From NCBI RefSeq assembly GCF_002217405.1, contig NZ_MUHE01000014.1, forward strand, positions 1-64,000: a DNA stretch of 64,000 bases, given 5' to 3'. Shown piece after piece: positions 1 to 8,411 of the stretch. Positions within the stretch are counted from its first letter, which is position 1. Each line of letters starts with the position of its first letter. The position numbers and the translations under genes were made by a program. Source of the DNA: Flavobacterium psychrophilum DSM 3660 = ATCC 49418 (GTDB lineage Bacteria > Bacteroidota > Bacteroidia > Flavobacteriales > Flavobacteriaceae). The notes under the pieces are model-generated. The model was not told the origin of the DNA. It searched no databases and worked only from the letters and a program-made list of their open reading frames with translations.

Positions 1-13
1 TTTCGATGTAATA

Positions 14-52
14 TTGAAAAAAAAAGGCTATCCGATAAGGTAGCCTTTTTTG
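14..52 (-). terminator. Terminator after accD
   Basis: A hairpin with arms AAAAGGCTA and TAGCCTTTT flanks a 10-base loop. The A-run on the left becomes a U-run on the minus strand, just past the accD stop codon. This fits a rho-independent terminator for the leftward fba-accD transcription unit, and it may also stop rightward transcripts. Confidence 0.75.
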
Positions 53-54
53 TT

Positions 55-909
55 TTATCTAACTTCGTTATTCAAAATTAAATCTAGATATAAATTTATT
101 TTGTCTTTTAGTTCTTTTCTTGGGGTAATAAAATCTAAGAAACCGTGTTCTAGGACAAATTCGGCAGTTTGAAATCCTTCTGGTAAATCTTTTCCTGTTG
201 TGTCTCTTACAACACGAGGTCCTGCAAAACCAATTAGTGCACCAGGCTCAGAGATGTTTATATCGCCTAGCATAGCATAAGAAGCGGTTGTTCCTCCAGT
301 TGTTGGGTCGGTACATAGTGAGATGTATGGGATTTTTGCTTCAGCAAGTTGTGCTAGTTTTGCTGAAGTTTTTGCCAATTGCATTAACGAATAAGCTGCT
401 TCCATCATACGAGCACCTCCAGATTTGGAAATCATAACAAAAGGAATTTTGTTTTTGATAGAGTGGTCTATTCCACGAGCAATTTTTTCTCCTACAACAG
501 CGCCCATCGAACCTCCAATAAAAGCAAAATCCATACAACAAATCACTAAATCTCTCCCTTTAGATTTTCCTACGGCAGTACGAACAGCATCTTTTAGTTT
601 AGTTTTTTGCATCACATCTACTAAACGATCAGCGTATTTTTTTGTATCTACAAATCCTAGTGGATCTTTCGAGGTCATATTGGCATCAAGCTCTGTAAAT
701 TCGTTATTGTCAAACAATATATGAAAATATTCGGCACTTCCTATGCGAACATGAAAATCGTCTTCTGGACTTACCCAAAGGTTTCTTGCAAGCTCTTCGG
801 CGTCAATAATTTTTCCTGTAGGGGATTTGTACCAAAGTCCTTTTGGAACATCCATTTTATCTTCGGTAGCTGTCGTAATTCCTTTTTCTTTTCTTTTAAA
901 CCAACTCAT
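55..909 (-). CDS. accD: Acetyl-CoA carboxylase carboxyltransferase beta subunit (AccD)
   Basis: Beta half of the carboxyltransferase that moves the carboxyl group from biotin to acetyl-CoA, the first step of fatty-acid synthesis in the cytoplasm. The 284-residue length and the crotonase-type core fit the family: [11 protein letters not shown], then [17 protein letters not shown], then [11 protein letters not shown]. The usual N-terminal zinc ribbon is degenerate. Where most bacteria have CPxC and a second CPKC pair, this protein reads SPTG (about residue 29) and SPED (about residue 47), so no zinc site is likely. It lies 61 bp downstream of fba on the same strand and is followed by a strong terminator, so the two are probably co-transcribed. 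Confidence 0.95.
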   Translation of the reverse strand: MSWFKRKEKGITTATEDKMDVPKGLWYKSPTGKIIDAEELARNLWVSPEDDFHVRIGSAEYFHILFDNNEFTELDANMTSKDPLGFVDTKKYADRLVDVMQKTKLKDAVRTAVGKSKGRDLVICCMDFAFIGGSMGAVVGEKIARGIDHSIKNKIPFVMISKSGGARMMEAAYSLMQLAKTSAKLAQLAEAKIPYISLCTDPTTGGTTASYAMLGDINISEPGALIGFAGPRVVRDTTGKDLPEGFQTAEFVLEHGFLDFITPRKELKDKINLYLDLILNNEVR

Positions 910-970
910 TTTTTTAATGTATAATGGATAACTAACAAATAATTATTTAATTGCTAATTATCAATTGTTA

Positions 971-2038
971 TTATAATGTATCTACGTTATTTAAATCAGC
1001 AAAAGCTTGTTCTAATCTTGTGTTGAAAGTTATTTCGCCTTCACGAATCCATTTTCTTGGATCGTAGTATTTTTTATTTGGTAATTCATCGCCTTCTGGA
1101 TTTCCAATTTGAGTTTTCAGATAATCAACATTTTTCACCACATAATCACGAACTCCTTCTGTGTAAGCGAATTGCAAATCTGTGTCAAGATTCATTTTTA
1201 TAACACCATAGCCTATGGCTTCTCTAATTTCTTCGAGTGTTGAACCTGAACCACCATGAAAAACAAAATCGACTGGGTTTGCACCTGTGTTAAATTTATT
1301 TTGCACATAATCTTGAGAGTTTTTTAGGATTTTAGGCGTTAGATTTACGTTTCCAGGTTTGTAAACACCGTGTACGTTCCCGAAAGCGGCTGCAATGGTA
1401 AAACGAGGAGATATTTTTATGAGTTCTTCGTATGCGTATGCTACTTCTTCGGGCTGTGTGTATAATTTTGAGCTATCTACATCTGAATTGTCTACGCCAT
1501 CTTCTTCGCCACCAGTAATTCCTAATTCGATTTCTAGAGTCATTCCTATTTTGCTCATTCGAGCTAAATAGGTTTTGCAAATTTCTATATTTTCTTCGAT
1601 AGGTTCTTCAGACAAGTCGATCATGTGAGAAGAATATAATGGTTTTCCTGTTTCGGCAAAATGTTTTTCTGAAGCATCAAGTAAACCGTCTATCCAGGGT
1701 AATAATTTTTTTGCGCAATGGTCTGTGTGCAAAATTACGGTTGCACCATAAGCTTCTGCTAATGTATGAATGTGTTTTGCCCCAGCAATACCACCCAGAA
1801 TGGCTGCTTTTTCGTTTTCATTAGATAATGATTTTCCAGCATTAAACAAACAACCTCCATTAGAAAACTGAATTATTACTGGAGCATTTAGTTTTGCTGC
1901 TGTTTCCATAACTGCATTTACGGTGCTTGATCCAGTTACGTTTATAGCTGGAAGCGCAAAACCTTTTTGCTTGGCGTAATTAAAAATTTCCTGAACCTGA
2001 TCCCCAGTTGCAACGCCTGGTTTTATATTATGTGCCAT
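971..2038 (-). CDS. fbaA: Class II fructose-bisphosphate aldolase
   Basis: Zinc-dependent aldolase that interconverts fructose 1,6-bisphosphate with glyceraldehyde 3-phosphate and dihydroxyacetone phosphate. The 355-residue length is that of the long class IIA (E. coli FbaA) type. Visible signatures are the metal-binding LHTDHCAKK near residue 105, the GNVHGVYKPG histidine loop, and the FHGGSGS phosphate-binding loop. The NMDTD-like stretch appears here as KMNLDTDLQFA. The start at ATG 2038 gives the expected N-terminus. Its neighbours are accD downstream on the same strand and an Omp85-type gene upstream. Confidence 0.95.
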   Translation of the reverse strand: MAHNIKPGVATGDQVQEIFNYAKQKGFALPAINVTGSSTVNAVMETAAKLNAPVIIQFSNGGCLFNAGKSLSNENEKAAILGGIAGAKHIHTLAEAYGATVILHTDHCAKKLLPWIDGLLDASEKHFAETGKPLYSSHMIDLSEEPIEENIEICKTYLARMSKIGMTLEIELGITGGEEDGVDNSDVDSSKLYTQPEEVAYAYEELIKISPRFTIAAAFGNVHGVYKPGNVNLTPKILKNSQDYVQNKFNTGANPVDFVFHGGSGSTLEEIREAIGYGVIKMNLDTDLQFAYTEGVRDYVVKNVDYLKTQIGNPEGDELPNKKYYDPRKWIREGEITFNTRLEQAFADLNNVDTL

Positions 2039-2079
2039 TTTTTATTTTTTTAAGATTTACAAAATTACTAATTTAACTT

Positions 2080-4611
2080 TTAGAACGGATAGTTTATACC
2101 AAAATTCACTACTGTTTTGCTCAAATTTAATTCTTTAAACCATCTTTCTGTTTCTAGTTTTGCGGGATTGTAGGTTTTGAAACCAAAGTCTAGTCGGAAT
2201 ACAAAGAATTTAAAATCATATCTGAGTCCTAATCCTGTTCCTAATGCTAAACTTTTTAACGAAGAAATTCCAGAAAAAACTTTGGTTTCATCAGTCTCAC
2301 TATCAAAAACGTTCCAAATATTTCCACAATCTGCAAAAACAGCACCATTTAAATTGCCAAATAGTTTGTATCTAAATTCGGCATTTAAAGCAATTTTCAT
2401 ATTGGCTTCATTAAAATCGTTTAGTCCTCCAGAGTTTCCAGGGCCTAGACTATAAGATTGCCAAGCCCTGTTGTCGTTAGATCCTCCTGCAAAGTAGCTT
2501 CTTGCGAATGGGACTGATTTAGAATTTCCGTAGGGAATTGCTATTCCAAAGAAGCTTCTTACTGCAAATGATTTTCCGTTTGTTAAATCCCAATTTTTTG
2601 CATAATCGAACTCTCCTTTTATATATTGCGAATATTGAAGACCAAAAACATTTCTAGTTCCGTCCTCTTTTTTAGTTTGCTTGGCAAGGCCAGATGCTAA
2701 GGAGAGAATGTTTCCTGCGCTTTCTAATTTTCCTCTAAAACTATAAAATTCTTTATCGAAAATATCCGTTTTTGAATCTTTTGAATAGCTGAAGTTTGCT
2801 GCAAATATCAAATTATTTTCCGTTAGTCGGTCTTTTCTTTCTTTGATGCTTTTTATCAATTTATAATCGGCAGTTTGTGTGGTTAACAAGGCATATTTAT
2901 GGTTTAGTACATCATCTATAAAATTATTAACACCACCATTTTCTTTAGAAAGGTCGTTGTTATTGTTGTTGTATGTTTTTGCTAAACCATTTAATTTATT
3001 GTAGGTTGAGCGATATACATTAAAATAGTTGTCTATATTAATGTTTTTTACATACTGAATATTTACTAAATCAAATTTTGCAATTGTATTTTTTTTAGGT
3101 ATCCAATTGTAATTGATGGCAGCAGTAAAATTTTCTTTGTCTAAGCCAATATTTGTTTGTTTTGCATAACCTGCGCTAATAATACTAGAGGGTAACATGG
3201 TTTTGGGAATTATTCTATTGGTTTTAAAGGGAAGAAATATTCTAGGAAAATTTAACCTGATATCAGCTCCTACTTCTGATATATTAAAAAATTTATTCCC
3301 TGTAATTGCAACGTCTCTCGACGAGCCAATGTTACCATGCAATCCTATTTCCAATGTTTCGGCACCTCTAAATATGTTTCGTATTGAAACTCCTGAGCCT
3401 CCAGTTATACCAAAAATTTGAATATTGGAACGTGTAAAATCGGCATTGGCGTTAAAATGAAATTTTGGTTTAGATGTCAGGTAAATATTAGCTTGAAGTG
3501 ATTTCGATATTGTGTCCTCAATATATTGAACATTAGGATAATTAAATACTTTTAAGTTGCTTAACGAACGCAATGTTAAGGATCTTTTGTCATCGTTATA
3601 CAAACTGTCTTTTTGTATAAAAACGGCATCGGTAATGGCTTTTGCTCTGTATCTTAGTTTGTTAGGGCTGTAAAGGTTGAAGTTTTTGTACGTTGTGCTA
3701 TCGTTTTTCGATTTGTTTTTTGCCGTAGTATTATCTACAAAAAGATTAACCTGACTTATGTGGTATATTTTGTAGGGTTTCGATCGAATAGAATCTTCGG
3801 TTTTAGTAACTTGATCGGTAATGTTAATTTTTACGGGTGCTTTTTTATTTGGGTTTAGCGTATCGACTACAAAATGAATGCTTTGTTGCTGAAAATGATA
3901 TACACCATGGTTCCTGAAATAATTGGTTATTCGAGATCGTTCGTTACTAAAATTGGCTACTTTATATTGTTGCCCTTTTTTAATATACGATTTAGATTTA
4001 GAAAGTAAATATAACGAATCGAGCGCAGGGGTTTCAATTTCGTGCGAAATAGTATCTAAAAAAGTCGCATCTCCTGTTGTTACTGTATATTGTATGTTGC
4101 CTCGTTTTTTTTCTTGATAGGTAACCAGAAATTTCACATTGGCATCAAAAAAGCCTTGGTTAAAATAATAATCTTTTAATCTTTTTGCCGATTTTTTTGC
4201 TTTTAATGTGTCTATGATTATAGGTGGTTCGCCAGTTCGTCTTAAGAAGCTGTGCCAGCCAGAATACCAAAAAGATTGTCCTAATCTGTCTACTTGTTTT
4301 TTAGAAAGCCATTTTGCTTGTTGCTTATATTTTGCCGGATTAGCTATATACTTTGCTCTAAAAATAGAGTCGGTATTATTTTTAGCAAGGTTAAACATGT
4401 TTAAACGCAACTTATATCCAAAAATAGAAGTATTTGTTTGTTGTGCTAATTGCGAAATGATGTTTTCTTGCGAATTTTTTTCCCCGTTTACAAGAATTTC
4501 ATTTTTAAGCAAGAGATGTTTACCAGCAGGAACTTTTTTTACCACATTACATGCCGTAATAAGTGCTATAATTAGAATAAATAATGATATTTTTGTAGTA
4601 ATATTGCCCAA
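2080..4611 (-). CDS. Omp85-family outer-membrane lipoprotein (TamL/BamA-like)
   Basis: An 843-residue protein. A lipoprotein signal (LIIALITAC, lipid-modified Cys at about residue 21) is followed by POTRA-like repeats to about residue 390. A C-terminal Omp85/surface-antigen barrel ends in an aromatic strand (VNFGINYPF). The lipid anchor separates it from canonical BamA and resembles the TamL branch described in Bacteroidota, which acts in outer-membrane protein assembly with TamB. No tamB is adjacent. Motifs such as SVPFARSYFAGGSNDNRAW match the conserved L6 region (R-G-F/Y type) loosely. It is divergent from the methyltransferase at 4648, only 36 bp away. The Omp85 family is secure; the TamL assignment is inference. 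Confidence 0.85.
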   Translation of the reverse strand: MGNITTKISLFILIIALITACNVVKKVPAGKHLLLKNEILVNGEKNSQENIISQLAQQTNTSIFGYKLRLNMFNLAKNNTDSIFRAKYIANPAKYKQQAKWLSKKQVDRLGQSFWYSGWHSFLRRTGEPPIIIDTLKAKKSAKRLKDYYFNQGFFDANVKFLVTYQEKKRGNIQYTVTTGDATFLDTISHEIETPALDSLYLLSKSKSYIKKGQQYKVANFSNERSRITNYFRNHGVYHFQQQSIHFVVDTLNPNKKAPVKINITDQVTKTEDSIRSKPYKIYHISQVNLFVDNTTAKNKSKNDSTTYKNFNLYSPNKLRYRAKAITDAVFIQKDSLYNDDKRSLTLRSLSNLKVFNYPNVQYIEDTISKSLQANIYLTSKPKFHFNANADFTRSNIQIFGITGGSGVSIRNIFRGAETLEIGLHGNIGSSRDVAITGNKFFNISEVGADIRLNFPRIFLPFKTNRIIPKTMLPSSIISAGYAKQTNIGLDKENFTAAINYNWIPKKNTIAKFDLVNIQYVKNINIDNYFNVYRSTYNKLNGLAKTYNNNNNDLSKENGGVNNFIDDVLNHKYALLTTQTADYKLIKSIKERKDRLTENNLIFAANFSYSKDSKTDIFDKEFYSFRGKLESAGNILSLASGLAKQTKKEDGTRNVFGLQYSQYIKGEFDYAKNWDLTNGKSFAVRSFFGIAIPYGNSKSVPFARSYFAGGSNDNRAWQSYSLGPGNSGGLNDFNEANMKIALNAEFRYKLFGNLNGAVFADCGNIWNVFDSETDETKVFSGISSLKSLALGTGLGLRYDFKFFVFRLDFGFKTYNPAKLETERWFKELNLSKTVVNFGINYPF

Positions 4612-4647
4612 ACGATTCTGAAATTTATTTCAAAAATACACTTTTTT

Positions 4648-5376
4648 ATGGTTACTAGAAACCAAATAAAACTTATAACGAGTTTAGTTCAAAAAAAATA
4701 CCGAAAACAGTACCAATTATTTTTTGCCGAAGGCGCAAAAGTAATTCAGGAATTGTTGCAATCTAATTTCGAATTAGAACATTTGTATTGTACAAAACCT
4801 ATGTTTTCTGATGTTTCAGAATTAAAAAAAACAATAATTTCTGATTCCGATTTAAAAAAAATAACGGCTTTAACTACTGCAAACGATTGTTTGGCAGTTT
4901 TTAAAATTCCGCAAGAAAAACAAATTGAAAATTCGGGATTAATAGTAGCACTAGACGATATTCGTGATCCTGGAAATTTAGGAACCATAATCCGTTTGTG
5001 CGATTGGTTTGGAATCGCTCAAATTGTATGTTCCGAACAAACCGTCGATGTGTATAATCCTAAAGTAGTGCAGGCTACAATGGGATCTATTACTCGAGTA
5101 AATATTACATATCTAGATTTAGAAACTTATTTAGCCGAAGCAAAAACAGCCGTTTTTGGTACTTTTATGGACGGCAAAGACATATACAAAACACAATTAC
5201 CTCCCTCAGGAATTATAGTTTTGGGTAACGAGGCCAACGGGATTTCTAAACTAATAGAAGAAAAAGTGACACAAAAAATTACAATTCCTCGTTTTGGGGA
5301 CTTACAACGCACCGAAAGCCTAAATGTTGCAACAGCAACAGCTATTGTTTTAAGCGAATTTAAGAGAACTTGCTAA
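4648..5376 (+). CDS. SpoU/TrmH-family RNA 2'-O-methyltransferase
   Basis: SAM-dependent 2'-O-ribose methyltransferase of rRNA or tRNA. The 242-residue protein has an N-terminal substrate-binding domain. A SPOUT knot domain follows with the three family motifs: GNLGTIIRLCDWFG (motif 1), VLGNEANGIS (motif 2) and ESLNVATATAIVL (motif 3). It is of the TsnR/RlmB-like length class. Its exact target nucleotide cannot be told from sequence. It converges on porT with a 4-bp overlap of the coding ends (5373-5376). Confidence 0.9.
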   Translation: MVTRNQIKLITSLVQKKYRKQYQLFFAEGAKVIQELLQSNFELEHLYCTKPMFSDVSELKKTIISDSDLKKITALTTANDCLAVFKIPQEKQIENSGLIVALDDIRDPGNLGTIIRLCDWFGIAQIVCSEQTVDVYNPKVVQATMGSITRVNITYLDLETYLAEAKTAVFGTFMDGKDIYKTQLPPSGIIVLGNEANGISKLIEEKVTQKITIPRFGDLQRTESLNVATATAIVLSEFKRTC

Positions 5377-6083
5377 TGAAAAGCAAAATTTATAAAAATT
5401 CCTCGAGTTCTCATTTGGTCTATATTTCCTGTCCAAGGACTATTTGGGTTGTTGTCTGGAATTAATTCGTTTTTCATACCAAAAACGCCTCTTATAGAAG
5501 GCGAAAATTTAAAATATTCCATATACAAATCTATCCCCAAACCTAGTTCGTAATTGCTTGTATTCTTGGTCATTCTGAAGCGATTGCTCGAATTATCGTC
5601 GGGAGAATTAGCATTACTAGACAAATTCATATCGGTCGAAATACCGCCAAGTACATAAGGTCTTACGTTTCCAATTCTTTTTGACGAAAATTTAAGTAGT
5701 AATGGGAAATGAATATTCGTTGTTTTTACCTCACGAAGCGCATCAACACTATTTGTAAAATGCGGAAAATGTAAATTTCTTTGAGCCGTTGACAGCCCTG
5801 GCTCGAAACGCAAATTAAGATACTCCATTAGTCGTAAATCAGCAATCAAACCTACATTAAAACCGGTCTGGCTATCTATAATAATGTCTTGGTCGTCATA
5901 TTTTTTATCAATTTTAAAATCATAATTGTTAAAACCAAGATAAAAACCAAAATAGACCCTTTGCTTATCGAAATTTTCGAGATTTAAAAGCGCCTTTTTT
6001 GCAAACATGCTTTTTCTGAAAACCTGAGCATTTGCAACGGTTGATATTGTTATAAGTACTATTAATAAGCTTTTTTTACTCAT
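5373..6083 (-). CDS. porT: PorT-family outer-membrane protein (type IX secretion)
   Basis: A 236-residue protein with a cleavable signal peptide (about residues 1-19, ending VANAQ) and a small predicted eight-stranded barrel. Blocks such as FGFYLGFNNYDF, RFEPGLSTAQR and YVLGGISTDM are those I recognise from PorT (SprT in F. johnsoniae), required for type IX secretion and gliding. The position directly downstream of ubiE, 21 bp away on the same strand, matches the arrangement I recall in flavobacteria. The 3' end overlaps the convergent methyltransferase gene by 4 bp. Confidence 0.85.
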   Translation of the reverse strand: MSKKSLLIVLITISTVANAQVFRKSMFAKKALLNLENFDKQRVYFGFYLGFNNYDFKIDKKYDDQDIIIDSQTGFNVGLIADLRLMEYLNLRFEPGLSTAQRNLHFPHFTNSVDALREVKTTNIHFPLLLKFSSKRIGNVRPYVLGGISTDMNLSSNANSPDDNSSNRFRMTKNTSNYELGLGIDLYMEYFKFSPSIRGVFGMKNELIPDNNPNSPWTGNIDQMRTRGIFINFAFH

Positions 6084-6104
6084 TGTGAATCGTAAAATTT
6101 ATAA

Positions 6105-6836
6105 TTATTTTTTAGAAGCGCAGTAGATGGTTGCTACGCCAAATGTTTGAGGCAAATGTTTTACTTCTATAAACCCAATTTTTTGTAAAATATTGTTCAG
6201 TTTTTCTCCGTAAGGAAAAATAGAAGCAGAATCCGACAAATATTGATACGCCACTTTGTCTTTAGAAAACATTTTGCCTATAATAGGTAATATGTTTTTA
6301 GTATAAAAACCGTAACCTTGTTTGAAAGGAAATTTTTCTGGAACCGATGTTTCTAAAATTACAAAAACACCATTTGGTTTTAGTACACGCAATATTTCGG
6401 TTAGTCCAATTTCTAGGTTTTCAAAATTTCTAATCCCAAAAGCTACCGTTACCGCATCGAAAGTGTTCTCCTCGAAAGGAATTTTTTCCGAATCGCCTAG
6501 AATCATCTCTATTTTAGGGGATAATTTTTTAGCTTCTATTTTTTGTTTTCCCACTTCTAGCATTCCTATCGAAATGTCTAATCCTATGATTTTTTCAGCT
6601 TTGGTATTGGCTAATAAAATGGCTAAATCTCCAGTTCCTGTGGCAATATCTAAAATGTTATTTGGATTTTTTGCGGCAACCATTTTTAGGATTTTCTTGC
6701 GCCATTTTACATCGATACCAAACGAGATAACTCTATTCAGATTATCGTATTTTGACGAAATGGTATCAAACATTTTTGCGACCTGTTCTTTCTTTCCAAG
6801 TTCAGAATCTTTGTACGGTTTTGTGCTAATAGACAT
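6105..6836 (-). CDS. ubiE: Demethylmenaquinone methyltransferase
   Basis: SAM-dependent C-methyltransferase for the last step of menaquinone synthesis (UbiE/MenG). The 243 residues include the SAM-binding motif [13 protein letters not shown], the conserved [11 protein letters not shown] and the signature [17 protein letters not shown]. Since the window encodes alternative complex III, a menaquinol oxidase, this enzyme makes its substrate. It is immediately upstream of porT, probably in one transcript. Nothing protein-coding lies in the 690 bp upstream of it. Confidence 0.93.
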   Translation of the reverse strand: MSISTKPYKDSELGKKEQVAKMFDTISSKYDNLNRVISFGIDVKWRKKILKMVAAKNPNNILDIATGTGDLAILLANTKAEKIIGLDISIGMLEVGKQKIEAKKLSPKIEMILGDSEKIPFEENTFDAVTVAFGIRNFENLEIGLTEILRVLKPNGVFVILETSVPEKFPFKQGYGFYTKNILPIIGKMFSKDKVAYQYLSDSASIFPYGEKLNNILQKIGFIEVKHLPQTFGVATIYCASKK

Positions 6837-6916
6837 AAAAAATATTTTAGCAAATATAAAACTAAATTCCGAATGTTTAGAAAATGGTGTATTATAGGTG
6901 TATTAAACTTTTTATT

Positions 6917-6950
6917 TTTTTTATCTAACTAAAGTTAGTTAGATAAAAAA
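6917..6950. repeat. Perfect 14-bp inverted repeat
   Basis: The arms TTTTTTATCTAACT and AGTTAGATAAAAAA match perfectly around a 6-base loop (AAAGTT). Both flanks have T/A runs, so it would work as a bidirectional intrinsic terminator. It sits 80 bp upstream of ubiE and serves no visible gene. Confidence 0.8.
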
Positions 6951-7315
6951 ACACCACATATCTGGTATTGTGTGTTTTAATTTGTTTGTGTAAGTTTATA
7001 ATCTAATAAAGTTCTTTTAATTAGTAGTATTTAATAGTCTTAGATTAATGTAGCGGGGTAGTACAATTTGTTGCATTTCTTCATCAAAATTGGCAATTAT
7101 GTTTTTTCAATTGTAATTTTAAGTGCAAACGTTTTTTTGGTTAATTTTTTTTGGAGATTTTAGTTTTTTTTTCGCTTCTTTCTTAGTGGTATTTGAAGGG
7201 GTGGTGTTAAAATTTTTTCTCTGTTTTTATTGGCTTATATGATTTTGGTGAAATAATAAACGCAAAATCGATTTTTGATTGTCGAATTAAATACCATTAA
7301 AACAGCTTATTAGTA

Positions 7316-7350
7316 TAAATAACACTTCGTTTTTGGAGTGTTATTTTTTT
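7316..7350 (+). terminator. Orphan plus-strand terminator
   Basis: The stem AATAACACT / AGTGTTATT is extendable by two further pairs, with a short T-rich loop and seven or more Ts after the right arm. The direction is rightward, but the nearest genes on both sides run leftward. It therefore suggests an unannotated rightward transcript in 6951-7315. Confidence 0.6.
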
Positions 7351-7389
7351 ATGTTTAATTCTAGAAGAAACAGCTTTTTTTAAATCTCG

Positions 7390-7500
7390 TTATTTGGGCG
7401 TTACCAAAAAGGGTCTGCCTTTGCATTACAACCGAAGTTCTTGAAACTTCTATGAAAATATGCTGAAAATCCTTAACACAAAATCCTGTAAGTAATCGAT
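7390..7500 (+). repeat. Degenerate intergenic repeat, class A, copy 1
   Basis: Starts TATTTGGGCGTTACC and ends near CCTTAACACAAAATCCTG. It aligns through most of its length with 27255-27372, sharing the GGGYGTT head, an internal CGAAGTTC...GAA/AGCTTC palindromic centre and the CTTAACRCAAAATSCTGTAA tail. Elements of this form recur in Flavobacterium intergenic regions as far as I recall. No reading frame is conserved between the copies. Confidence 0.65.
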
Positions 7501-7529
7501 TTTTTTTCTAACAAACAGTCTTATTTGGT

Positions 7530-8018
7530 TTAAATTATTTTAGTATAAGTTTCGAAAGTAAACGAAAATTGATGTTTTTCGTCTTTTTCATGAAACTGAG
7601 AAGAGACTAATTCCCATTTTGTTAAATCTATTGTTGGGAAAAACGCATCAGCATCAAAATCGCCATGCACACGAGTGAGTTCTATGCAATTGGCGATATT
7701 TATAGATTGTTTGTAAATTTCGCCACCGCCAATAATAAAAATAGTTTTGTTTTTCGGACAAATATCAATAGCCTTTTCGATTGAATCTACTACAAAGCAA
7801 TCCTCAGGAAGACTGTAATTCTTGTTTCGAGTAATAACAATGTGGGTTCGGTTGGGTAATGGTTTAGGGAAACTTTCAAAAGTTTTTCTTCCCATAATAA
7901 TATGATGGCCTGAGGTTATGGCTTTAAATCTTTTAAAATCATCGGGTAAATGCCAAATAATCTGATTGTCTTTTCCCAATTCGTTGTTCTTGCCAGCTGC
8001 TGCAATAATTGTAATCAT
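7530..8018 (-). CDS. folA: Dihydrofolate reductase
   Basis: NADPH-dependent reduction of dihydrofolate to tetrahydrofolate; it regenerates the folate oxidised by ThyA, which is encoded nearby. The 162 residues begin MITIIAAAGKNNELGKD, followed by IIWHLPDDFKRFK with the catalytic acidic residue. The HHIIMGRKTFESFP cofactor segment and IFIIGGGEIYKQ are also present. The start codon overlaps the stop codon of the upstream 2TM gene by one base, so translation is probably coupled. Confidence 0.95.
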   Translation of the reverse strand: MITIIAAAGKNNELGKDNQIIWHLPDDFKRFKAITSGHHIIMGRKTFESFPKPLPNRTHIVITRNKNYSLPEDCFVVDSIEKAIDICPKNKTIFIIGGGEIYKQSINIANCIELTRVHGDFDADAFFPTIDLTKWELVSSQFHEKDEKHQFSFTFETYTKII

Positions 8019-8347
8019 TATTTGTTATTTGTATCTAAATCTTTTTGTAATTGCTCTATTTTTCGTTCTTGTTTGGCAATAAGTTTGTCTATTTGTGTAC
8101 GTTCCCAGTTTTTGTTCATAAAACTATCGGTAATAAAAACCCTAATAAAATGCAGGACAAACAGGAAGCTTAAAATGGTAATTACCCACAAAAACCAGTA
8201 TGTTTCAGGGTAAAATCCTAATAATTTATTTATTACCACAGAAAATATACTGAGCAATACAAAAAAAACAAAATGAAAATACAATTGTTTTTTTTGTTTC
8301 AAACGTTGTCTGGCGTATTCGTATTGTTCGTGTTGAGCGTTTTCCAT
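8018..8347 (-). CDS. 2TM-domain small membrane protein
   Basis: A 109-residue protein. A charged N-terminal helix (EYARQRLKQKKQ) is followed by two hydrophobic segments at about residues 22-42 and 50-72 and a charged C-terminal coiled-coil-like tail (KQERKIEQLQKDLD). This is the 2TM-domain architecture common in Bacteroidota. The function is unknown; in some relatives the domain is attached to LytTR regulators. It overlaps folA by one base on the same strand. Confidence 0.8.
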   Translation of the reverse strand: MENAQHEQYEYARQRLKQKKQLYFHFVFFVLLSIFSVVINKLLGFYPETYWFLWVITILSFLFVLHFIRVFITDSFMNKNWERTQIDKLIAKQERKIEQLQKDLDTNNK

Positions 8348-8411
8348 AGTATTTAAATTATGGCTAAAGATAATTTTTTTTTTGGAAAAATATTTGACAA
8401 AAAAAATAAAA

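Larger units (their letters stand above)
6837..7529. other. Long non-coding interval between ubiE and folA
   Basis: About 690 bp without a credible reading frame on either strand. It holds a perfect inverted repeat (6917-6950), a plus-strand terminator-like hairpin (7316-7350) with no gene in front of it, and a degenerate repeat element (about 7390-7500). The stretch 6990-7315 may belong to a small RNA. Bases near 6994-7012 can pair loosely with bases near 7306-7320. I recognise no known RNA family in it (not tmRNA, RNase P RNA or SRP RNA). Confidence 0.6.
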
